Shown here: piece by piece, positions 1-6,591 of the stretch
Layout of the letters: every line of letters begins with the position of its first letter
How positions within the stretch are numbered: position 1 is the stretch's first letter
From: Gammaproteobacteria bacterium
GTDB taxonomy: Bacteria > Pseudomonadota > Gammaproteobacteria > Steroidobacterales > Woeseiaceae
Reading direction: 5' to 3'
Assembly (NCBI GenBank): GCA_029881015.1
Contig: JAOUNK010000005.1
Coordinates: forward strand, 1 to 29,793
DNA length: 29,793 nt
Translations under genes and position numbers: made by a program
The notes under the pieces: generated by a model
The model's database searches: none
What the model was told of the DNA's origin: nothing
What the model saw: the letters and a program-made list of their open reading frames with translations, nothing else

Positions 1-60
1 GGCGGTTGTTGCCGCATGGGGCCCGCTCACATACGGGCGATGCGCGAGGCGATCAGGTAA
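1..60 (+). CDS. Homocysteine S-methyltransferase, C-terminal fragment (cut by window edge)
   Basis: Frame 1 from the left edge reads GGCCRMGPAHIRAMREAIR and then TAA at 58-60. The motif GGCC followed by xxGPxHI is the C-terminal zinc-binding signature of the homocysteine S-methyltransferase family (MmuM, BHMT and the N-terminal domain of MetH), in which the two adjacent cysteines help bind the Zn that activates the homocysteine thiolate. Only 19 residues are visible, so the subfamily and methyl donor (S-methylmethionine, betaine or other) cannot be told. The gene converges on the HAD phosphatase and overlaps its stop by 8 bases. The family call rests on one short but distinctive motif. Confidence 0.7.
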   Translation, partial: GGCCRMGPAHIRAMREAIR

Positions 61-685
61 GAATGCGGGGCAGCTCGGCTGGTGTAGCAGCGATCGCGGT
101 CGCGCCGGCGTTGGTCAGTTCCTCAATCGAGCCGTAGCCGTAAGCCACGCCGACCGGCGTCATGTCGTTCGCGACGGCGCCGATCAAATCGTGTTTGCGG
201 TCGCCCACCATGATGTGGCGGTCGGCCCCGGGATTGCGCGCGATCGCGAAGTCGAGCAGCTCGGTCTTGGTGCCGCGCGTGCCGTCGAGTTCGCTGCCGT
301 ACACGGTCGCGAAGAACTCGCCCATGCCAAAATGCTCGACGATGCGTGCGGCATGCATGTGCGGCTTGGCGGTGGCGACGAAGAGCAGGTGGCCCGCGTC
401 GGCGATAGCCGCAAGGGCATCCACGATACCGTCATAGGGCTTGTTCTCTTGCCAGCCGATGTCGACGAAACGTTCGCGATACAGGTCGACCGCTCTGCGG
501 GTCAGTTCCTGGCCAACAAGCTCCGGAAAGGTATCCCACAGCGGCGGCCCGATGCAGGAGTAGAGGTAGTCGTCATCCGGGCGCGGAAAACCCAGCTTGT
601 CGAGCGCATACAGGATGCAGTTGGTGATGCCTTCGTACGGGTCCGTCAGCGTGCCGTCGAGGTCAAAATAAACATGCGTAGCCAT
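53..685 (-). CDS. HAD-family phosphatase, phosphoglycolate phosphatase-like (Gph/PpaX type)
   Basis: A 210-residue soluble HAD hydrolase. Motif I is FDLDGTLTD (residues 7-15; D8 would be the nucleophile and D10 the acid/base). Motif II/III candidates are T105-K107 (ATAKP) and K140. Motif IV is VGDRKHD (160-166). An alpha-helical cap of about residues 16-80 follows motif I, as in phosphoglycolate phosphatase. The family dephosphorylates small phosphate esters; 2-phosphoglycolate is typical but is not shown by the sequence. The same frame stays open far upstream, but that extension is compositionally odd and overlaps the next gene, so I chose the ATG at 685, right before the HAD motif. The 154 bases upstream hold its presumed promoter. 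Confidence 0.88.
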   Translation of the reverse strand: MATHVYFDLDGTLTDPYEGITNCILYALDKLGFPRPDDDYLYSCIGPPLWDTFPELVGQELTRRAVDLYRERFVDIGWQENKPYDGIVDALAAIADAGHLLFVATAKPHMHAARIVEHFGMGEFFATVYGSELDGTRGTKTELLDFAIARNPGADRHIMVGDRKHDLIGAVANDMTPVGVAYGYGSIEELTNAGATAIAATPAELPRILT

Positions 686-765
686 CGGCGTAGCATAAGC
701 GAACCTGGAACGAAAAGCGCAGCGCGAGCATCGTGAGCAACAATGCAATCCCTGCAAGGCGTTTG

Positions 766-810
766 AATATAATTCGTCCTGGAACTGTCGTTGACAGAAT
801 GACAGCTGTT
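766..810. promoter_or_regulatory. Possible promoter/operator region upstream of the HAD gene
   Basis: The gap 686-839 has no gene. On the minus strand TATATT (766-771) resembles a -10 box for the HAD phosphatase, but no good -35 lies at 17 bases. Just upstream there is a cluster of five-base half-sites: CTGTC (785-789), GACAG (793-797), GACAG (801-805) and CTGTT (806-810). The first two form an inverted repeat with a 3-base spacer. This could be an operator. The evidence is only the local symmetry. Confidence 0.25.
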
Positions 811-839
811 GAAAAGCCCGGGGTGCGCGCGTACGTTCG

Positions 840-2432
840 TCACAATTCCCGCAGGATCGCGTGGGCGGCGTTATAACCCGGCGCGCCGGTGACACCGCCG
901 CCCGGGTGCGTACCGGCGCCGCACAACCACAGGTTTGCGACGGGAGTCCTGTAGTGCGCCCAGCGTGGCAACGGCCGCATGAAGAACATCTGTTCGAGCG
1001 AGATGTCGCCATGGAAGATGTTGCCTTCGGTAATCCCGAAGGTAGCCTCGAGGTCGACGGGTGTGTAGACGCGCCGCGCAATCACCGCGCCGGGCACGTT
1101 CGGGGCGAACTGGCCGATCAGCGCCATGACGCGGTCGCCCAGCGCCTCGCGATGCTCGTCCCAGCTACCGTGCCGCGGCCGGTAGGGCAGGTACTGCACG
1201 AAACAGGTGAGCATGTGCCGGCCGGGCGGCGCCAGGGTATCGTCCACGTTCGACGCCAGTACGCAGTCGACCCACAGGCGCTCGGGCAACTCGCCGCGTT
1301 GCGACGCATTGTAATTGTCCTCGGCCTCCTGCAGCGTCGGGATCAGCGTGAACAGGGAACGCTGCGATCGTGAGCGGTCGGCGGGCATGCCGTTGACCCG
1401 CGGCTCCTCGGACAGGACGAAGTTCACCTTGCCCGCGGGGCCGTCCATGCGCAGGTTTTCGATATCGCGGCGGAACTCGGCGTCCACTGCCTCGCGGTCG
1501 ACGAGGCCGAGAAAGGTCCGCTTCGGGTCCGCATTGGATACGACAAGCCGCGCCTCGCAGACGTCGCCGGTCTCCAGTGTCACGCCGGTTGCCGCGCCGT
1601 TCGCGATGTTCACCTGCTGCACGGCCGCGCGCGTACGAACCTCCACACCGAGGTCCTCGCACGCGCCACGCAATGCCTGCGTGATGGCGCCCATGCCGCC
1701 GATGACGTGGCCCTGCCAGGCCTGCTGGCCGGCATCGCCGCCGCTGAGCAGGTGAAACAAGAGGCCCATCGCGGTGCCGGGCTGGTAGGGCCCCCCGTGC
1801 TTCCCGTAGAGACTGTTGGACAGGACAAGTCGTTTCAGCTTGTCCGATTCGAAACGACGGTCCAGGAACTCGCCCAGGGAGCCGGTCAGGAAACGCACGA
1901 GGCCGCTGATGTCGTCGCCGGATATACCCCGAAACCGTCGCCACGTATGCCACAACACGGGCAGCTTGCGCAGCCCTTTCGCATGCAGGTCCGGTGGCGA
2001 CTCGAGAAAGTAGGGCTGCAGCCAGGCGGCGAGGCGCTTGAGCTCCGCCTCTGTCGCAATGAAGCGCTCTGCATCGTTGGGCGCAATACGTTCCAGCTCG
2101 GCCCGCATCTTCTTCTCGTCGCTCCACCAGGCGACGACGTCGCCGTCAGCGAAGGCCGCCTGGACGCCCGGGTCGCAGGCAACCATGCGCAGCCCGTACG
2201 AGTCCAGCCTCAGGTCCCGGATGATGGTCGGCCGCAACATGCTGGCGATGTACGAGGCTGTCGACACGCGGCAGCCGGGCGCGAGCTCGGGGTCCACTTC
2301 TTCCGTGACGGCGCAGCCGCCGACGATCCCGCGACGCTCGAGCACCAGTACCTTCTTGCCGGCCCTGGCGAGATACGCTGCCGCTGTCAGGCCGTTGTGG
2401 CCCGCCCCGATAATGATCGCGTCATGTTGCAT
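840..2432 (-). CDS. FAD-dependent oxidoreductase, phytoene dehydrogenase/PYROXD2-like
   Basis: A 530-residue flavoprotein. The N-terminal dinucleotide-binding fold is visible as IIIGAGHNGLTAAAYLARAG (6-25), with the acidic end of beta-2 (VLVLERR) and the GG doublet (VGGCAVTEE) that contact FAD. The C-terminal FAD motif is LCGAGTHPGGGVTGAPGYNAA, ending at L530. This combination is typical of COG1233 proteins close to PYROXD2. True carotenoid desaturases share the fold, but no crtB, crtE or other carotenoid genes are nearby, so a carotenoid role is unlikely and the substrate is unknown. It is divergent from the symporter gene with only 32 bases between start codons, so their promoters must overlap or lie inside coding sequence. 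No strong Shine-Dalgarno is seen before its ATG. Confidence 0.85.
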   Translation of the reverse strand: MQHDAIIIGAGHNGLTAAAYLARAGKKVLVLERRGIVGGCAVTEEVDPELAPGCRVSTASYIASMLRPTIIRDLRLDSYGLRMVACDPGVQAAFADGDVVAWWSDEKKMRAELERIAPNDAERFIATEAELKRLAAWLQPYFLESPPDLHAKGLRKLPVLWHTWRRFRGISGDDISGLVRFLTGSLGEFLDRRFESDKLKRLVLSNSLYGKHGGPYQPGTAMGLLFHLLSGGDAGQQAWQGHVIGGMGAITQALRGACEDLGVEVRTRAAVQQVNIANGAATGVTLETGDVCEARLVVSNADPKRTFLGLVDREAVDAEFRRDIENLRMDGPAGKVNFVLSEEPRVNGMPADRSRSQRSLFTLIPTLQEAEDNYNASQRGELPERLWVDCVLASNVDDTLAPPGRHMLTCFVQYLPYRPRHGSWDEHREALGDRVMALIGQFAPNVPGAVIARRVYTPVDLEATFGITEGNIFHGDISLEQMFFMRPLPRWAHYRTPVANLWLCGAGTHPGGGVTGAPGYNAAHAILREL

Positions 2433-2464
2433 GTTCGGTTTCGTCAGGGTTAGATGGAACTCGC

Positions 2465-3841
2465 ATGTTAGACATTATTATCTTCCTCGCCTACATCGGC
2501 CTGGTGCTCGGCATCGGTCGTTACTGGTCGAAGCGCGTTCACAGTACCGAGGACTTTCACCTCTGCAGCCGCCAGCTCGGCAGGGTGCCGGCGTCGCTGA
2601 GTCTCGCGGCAACCGAGTTCTCGGGTTCGGGGCTTATCGGCGGAGCGGGGCTTGTCTACGCGATCGGCTTGTCGGGCATCTTCTGGAACTACGCGGCAAT
2701 TCCCGCGTACATCCTGCTTGGCTTTCTCGTTGCACCGCGCCTGCGCAGGCTGCATTTGACGACGATCCCCGAGTACATCGGCACGCAGTTCGGTGTGAGC
2801 ACACGGCGACTGACCGCGATACTGCAGATCATCGAGGCGGTCGCGTTCGTTGCGGTGCAAATCCTGGTATCCGCTCTGCTGCTATCGGCCCTGTTCGGCT
2901 TCCCGGTGCCGGTGGCATCGCTGATCATCACGGCTGCATTCGCGGTCTACACGATGATGGGCGGACTCTGGGCCGTGGTGTGGACGGACGCGCTTCAGTA
3001 CGTCGTGCTCATGATCGGCATCATTCTCGCCGTGGTCCTCGCGATGATCGCGGTCGGTGGCATTGACGGCCTGCATGCCAGCCTGCCGCGCGAGCATTTC
3101 AGCTTTTCCCAGCTCGGCCTGTGGACGCCGCTCGCCTGGGGTGCCCTTGCCCTGTACAGCTATGGTGTCGACCAGGCCTACATGCAGCGCGCACTCGCCG
3201 CCAAGGACGCCGCCACCGCACGTTTCGCGTACATCTTTACGGGCTGCAACTACATCGTGTTCGGTGGCTGTGTCGCGATTCTCGGACTCGCGGCGGCGGC
3301 CTTGTTGCCGGGTCTCCCGGACGAAAACCAGGCGCTGCCCGAGCTTGTCGCCCAGGTGCTGCCTGAAGGCGTGCGCGCGCTGATCATGACGGCCATCATC
3401 GCGGCAACCATGTCGACATCGTCATCGTTCCTGGCCGCGGCTTCGTCGCTGGCGATACAGGACCTCTACGAACCGCTCTTCGGCGAGGGCGCGAGCCAGG
3501 ACCGCCAGATCTTTCACTCCCGTATTGCCACGGCGCTGTTCGCCGCGGCCTCGCTCGTCATCTCGCTGGTCTTCCCCGGCGTCGTGAGCCTGGTCGTATT
3601 CGCGACGCTCGTCGCGCCCGCCGCGATATTCATCCCCTTCATACTGTCGATTTTCTGGGACAAGACGCCGGCGCACGCCGGGTTCTGGGCAATCGCGGCC
3701 TCGGCGGTTGCCGGGTGCACGTCACAGGTCTTCTGGTATGGCCAGATGCCGGGTTGGCTCGGGGCCATTCACCCGTTGTTCGTTGCGCCAATCGCAGCGC
3801 TCGCTGTTATGATTCCGGCCGCAGTATTCAGCGAGAAATAA
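2465..3841 (+). CDS. Sodium/solute symporter (SSS family, PutP/SLC5-like)
   Basis: A 458-residue inner-membrane protein with about 13 hydrophobic helices, slightly short for the usual 13-14-helix SSS fold. Family features are ATEFSGSGLIGGAGLVYAIG in the first core helices, GGLWAVVWTDALQ (a near-invariant SSS stretch), and MSTSSSFLAAASSLAIQDLY, which matches the helix carrying the Na2-site serines. The substrate cannot be read from sequence; SSS members carry proline, pantothenate, acetate, sugars or sialic acids. The glyoxylate genes in the window make a carboxylate conceivable, but they lie about 17 kb away. It is followed after 5 bases by the TPR-sulfotransferase, so the two are probably cotranscribed. 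Confidence 0.9.
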   Translation: MLDIIIFLAYIGLVLGIGRYWSKRVHSTEDFHLCSRQLGRVPASLSLAATEFSGSGLIGGAGLVYAIGLSGIFWNYAAIPAYILLGFLVAPRLRRLHLTTIPEYIGTQFGVSTRRLTAILQIIEAVAFVAVQILVSALLLSALFGFPVPVASLIITAAFAVYTMMGGLWAVVWTDALQYVVLMIGIILAVVLAMIAVGGIDGLHASLPREHFSFSQLGLWTPLAWGALALYSYGVDQAYMQRALAAKDAATARFAYIFTGCNYIVFGGCVAILGLAAAALLPGLPDENQALPELVAQVLPEGVRALIMTAIIAATMSTSSSFLAAASSLAIQDLYEPLFGEGASQDRQIFHSRIATALFAAASLVISLVFPGVVSLVVFATLVAPAAIFIPFILSIFWDKTPAHAGFWAIAASAVAGCTSQVFWYGQMPGWLGAIHPLFVAPIAALAVMIPAAVFSEK

Positions 3842-3846
3842 ACGAC

Positions 3847-5871
3847 GTGCAAGACAGCGAACTCGACTCACCCAAGGCCTCTTTCGATCGCGCGACGACG
3901 TTCCTGCGAGGTGGCGACGCGGTCATGGCGGAGCGGATCTGCCGCCAGGCACTGAACGCGCATCCGCGCGACGCCAACCTGCTGTGCCTGCTGGGTGCGG
4001 CGCTGATCCGGCAGCGCAAGGCCGACGAGGCGGAGCACACGTTGTCGCGAGCGGTGCGTATCTACGCGGATTTTTCCCGTGCCCACGAGGGGCTCGCCGA
4101 AGCCCTGATCATGCAGGGACGGTTGCCCGAAGCGCTGGAGTCGCTCGAGCGGGCTGCGGAACTCGAACCCGGCAGCGCCTCCGTGCGCATGAAGAAGGCC
4201 AAGGTATTGACCGTGCTCGGCAAGGACGACGACGCGACGCGGGAGTTCGAAGAGTCCTTCAAACTGACGCCGCATCGCGAAGACCTGGTCCGGGGCCTGA
4301 ACCTGCAACGCATGGGCAATGTCCGCGAGGCGGAACAGATCTATCGCAAAGTCCTGCTCAAGGATCCGTCGAACGTCGATGCATTGCGCCTCATGGCGGG
4401 TGTCGCCATGCGCGCCAAGCAGTGGGGCGACGCAGAGATGCTGCTCGAGCGAGCGCTCGAACTGGCGCCCGACTATTACCAGGGCTGGATGGACATCGGC
4501 ATGGCCCGCCAGGAGCAGGACAAGACCGATGCGGCCATCGAAGCCTACGAGCGCGTCACGCGCCTGAAACCGCACAAGCCGCACGGCTACACCTCGGCCG
4601 GCACGGTGTACGCAATGATCGGCAAGCACGATGAGGCCATGGAACGCTTCGAGAAAGCGATCGAGGTCGAGCCGGGCAACTTCGGTGCTTTGTCCGGCAT
4701 GGGGCATGTGCTCAAGACCATCGGCAACCAGGACGACGCTATCGCGCGATACCGCGAGTGCGTGGAGCACAACCCGGATCACGGCGAGACCTGGTGGAGC
4801 CTCGCCAACCTCAAGACCTTCCGGTTCACCGATGACGACATTGCCGTGATGGAAAAGCGGGCTGCGCGGGAATCGCTGGTCGAAGAGCAGCGCGCCAGCT
4901 TCTTCTTTGCCCTCGGCAAAGCGTACGAAGACAAGCAGGACTATGCCCGGGCGTTCGAGTATTACGAAAAAGGCAATACGAACCGCCGCGAGCGCGAAAC
5001 CTATGACCCGGTGCAGACCGTGGACCTGCACGACAGTTTCATCGAGGTGTTTTCGAAGGACTTCCTGGCGGAACGGCGTGGCGTGGGGTGCCAGAGCAAC
5101 GCGCCGATCCTGATCGTGGGGCTGCCGCGCTCCGGATCCACGCTCATCGAACAGATCCTGGCCAGCCACCCGGACGTCGAGGGCACTCACGAGCTGCCCG
5201 ACCTGGGTCGCGTGGCGCGCTCCATCGGCCTGCAGCGCGAGGACCGCAAGACATACCCGAAAGTCATCGGCTTTCTCGACGACGACGAGTTTGCCGCACT
5301 CGGCGAGGAATACCTGCGGCGCACCGACCGGCACCGGGAAACCGATTTGCCGCGCTTCACGGACAAGCTGCCCAACAACTTTGCGCACGTCGGTTTTCTC
5401 AGCCTGATCCTGCCGAATGCGAAGGTCATCAACGCCCGGCGTCACCCGCTGGACAGCTGTCTCGGCAGCTTCAAGCAGATGTTCGCGCGGGGCCAGCCGT
5501 TCACCTACGATCAGTTCGAACTGGCCGAGTTCTACCTGCAATACCAGCGCCTGATGGATCACTGGCACGAGGTGCTGCCGGGGACGGTGCTCGATGTGCA
5601 GTACGAAGAGGTCGTCGATGACCTGGAGACGCAGGTGCGGCGGATTCTCGAGCACTGCGACCTGCCGTGGAACGATGCCTGCCTGCGTTTCTATGAGAAT
5701 GAGCGCGCGGTCAAGACGGCGAGTTCGGAGCAGGTACGCAAGCCGATTTACGCGAGTTCCAAGCACCTTTGGCGCCGCTACGAGGAACACCTCGGACCCA
5801 TGATCGAAGTGCTCGAGCCGTTGCTGCGGACGCTGCCCGCAGACTGGCAGCCGGAGCGCTACCCGGACTAG
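3847..5871 (+). CDS. TPR-repeat sulfotransferase fusion protein
   Basis: A 674-residue two-domain protein. Residues of about 10-395 are a run of roughly nine TPR-like 34-residue repeats (for example EALESLERAAELEPG and AIEAYERVTRLKPH). Residues 415-660 are a sulfotransferase of the Sulfotransfer_3 type: the PAPS 5'-phosphosulfate loop is GLPRSGST (425-432) and the 3'-phosphate site is ARRHPLDSC (530-538), with H533 and the downstream serine and arginine positions present. Such enzymes move sulfate from PAPS to a hydroxyl; the TPR part probably grips a protein or peptide acceptor. I chose GTG at 3847, 5 bases after the symporter stop, because upstream codons overlap that gene. No signal peptide or membrane segment is seen. 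Its stop shares a CTAG with the convergent oxygenase gene. Confidence 0.9.
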   Translation: MQDSELDSPKASFDRATTFLRGGDAVMAERICRQALNAHPRDANLLCLLGAALIRQRKADEAEHTLSRAVRIYADFSRAHEGLAEALIMQGRLPEALESLERAAELEPGSASVRMKKAKVLTVLGKDDDATREFEESFKLTPHREDLVRGLNLQRMGNVREAEQIYRKVLLKDPSNVDALRLMAGVAMRAKQWGDAEMLLERALELAPDYYQGWMDIGMARQEQDKTDAAIEAYERVTRLKPHKPHGYTSAGTVYAMIGKHDEAMERFEKAIEVEPGNFGALSGMGHVLKTIGNQDDAIARYRECVEHNPDHGETWWSLANLKTFRFTDDDIAVMEKRAARESLVEEQRASFFFALGKAYEDKQDYARAFEYYEKGNTNRRERETYDPVQTVDLHDSFIEVFSKDFLAERRGVGCQSNAPILIVGLPRSGSTLIEQILASHPDVEGTHELPDLGRVARSIGLQREDRKTYPKVIGFLDDDEFAALGEEYLRRTDRHRETDLPRFTDKLPNNFAHVGFLSLILPNAKVINARRHPLDSCLGSFKQMFARGQPFTYDQFELAEFYLQYQRLMDHWHEVLPGTVLDVQYEEVVDDLETQVRRILEHCDLPWNDACLRFYENERAVKTASSEQVRKPIYASSKHLWRRYEEHLGPMIEVLEPLLRTLPADWQPERYPD

Positions 5872-6425
5872 CGGCCGGCGACGAAGTCGGGCGGCATGTA
5901 ATCGAAGATAAACGTGATGCGGTCTTCCTTGCCGCTGTTGATCACGCTGTGCGTTTTCTGGTTGTTGATCTCGTAGGCGTTGCCGACCTTGAGATGAAAC
6001 GGTTTGCCATCGATCGTGAAGCGGACACGAGGGTTCGTGGTGATCGGTACGTGAATGCGGTGGCTTGCCCGAAACGTCGCGTGGCTGTCGAAATGTGGGT
6101 TTATTCGACCACCTGACAACAGTTTCGCCGCCATTGCACGGATGATCGTGCCCCCCGGCGGGTAGAATCGCCCGATCAGGTCGTGCATCACGGGGACGGC
6201 CGCCTCGGCGAGCATGTCCCAGCCCGCTTCCTTGCTGACTTTCAGATCTTCCATTGGCCCGTCACAGAAGACCATGACGACCGATCGGGTCTGCTTGTGC
6301 ACCTCGTAGTCGTTCTGCCGGTTGACGTTAAGGAACCAGGCTTCCTCGTCCAGGCCGAGCACGGCGTCGATCAGTGACCCGGCAGCGACTGCTCCCAGGT
6401 CCTTGAGAGGCTCATCAATATTCAT
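5868..6425 (-). CDS. Aspartyl/asparaginyl beta-hydroxylase-type Fe(II)/2-oxoglutarate oxygenase
   Basis: A 185-residue protein with a cupin-like (double-stranded beta-helix) oxygenase core. Visible residues are H111 and D113 in NPHFDSHATF, SHRIHVPI (121-128), H159 in KTHSVINSG and R169 in EDRITFIFDY, which fit iron ligands and the 2-oxoglutarate arginine of the PF05118 family. These enzymes hydroxylate Asp/Asn beta-carbons in proteins or small molecules. Reading can be extended to a TTG at 6470, but ATG at 6425 gives a normal N terminus. The gene sits between the TPR-sulfotransferase (convergent, stops overlapping by 4 bases) and the TonB receptor (divergent, 166-base gap). Such neighbours suggest a shared modification target, but that is inference. 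Confidence 0.82.
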   Translation of the reverse strand: MNIDEPLKDLGAVAAGSLIDAVLGLDEEAWFLNVNRQNDYEVHKQTRSVVMVFCDGPMEDLKVSKEAGWDMLAEAAVPVMHDLIGRFYPPGGTIIRAMAAKLLSGGRINPHFDSHATFRASHRIHVPITTNPRVRFTIDGKPFHLKVGNAYEINNQKTHSVINSGKEDRITFIFDYMPPDFVAGR

Positions 6426-6508
6426 AGTGGCGAAAACATAGCAAAACCGAAATCTGTTGCAAGACTGCAAATAATGAAACGCAGGGGCACCGCCCGGCTG
6501 CCCCCACT

Positions 6509-6536
6509 TTGTTGTATAAGGGCAAAAAATGATAGT
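6509..6536 (+). promoter_or_regulatory. Weak candidate sigma-70 promoter for the TonB-dependent receptor
   Basis: In the 166-base gap 6426-6591 the best plus-strand match is TTGTTG (6509-6514), a 16-base spacer and GATAGT (6531-6536), 55 bases before the start. Both hexamers are poor matches, so this is a guess. A strong purine-rich ribosome binding site (GGGGGG, ending about 7 bases before the ATG) is clear. Confidence 0.25.
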
Positions 6537-6591
6537 AGACTCGGGAAGATAGCGTCATTGTATGCCAATAAATCCAACGGGGGGTTAAACG

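Noticed and set aside
768..773. Exact TATAAT on the plus strand
   Set aside because: No -35 lies at a suitable distance, and it would transcribe into the 3' end of an opposite gene.
686..1081. N-terminal extension of the HAD phosphatase frame
   Set aside because: The extra 132 residues are rich in Arg, Ser and Cys, have no motif and overlap the flavoprotein gene; ATG at 685 precedes the HAD motif.
840..2432. Carotenoid desaturase (crtI) identity for the flavoprotein
   Set aside because: The motifs fit PYROXD2-like proteins as well, and no other carotenoid gene is nearby.
3868..5790. A 640-codon open frame on the minus strand
   Set aside because: It is the antisense of the TPR-sulfotransferase, which has clear repeats and PAPS motifs; the antisense product shows no family motif.
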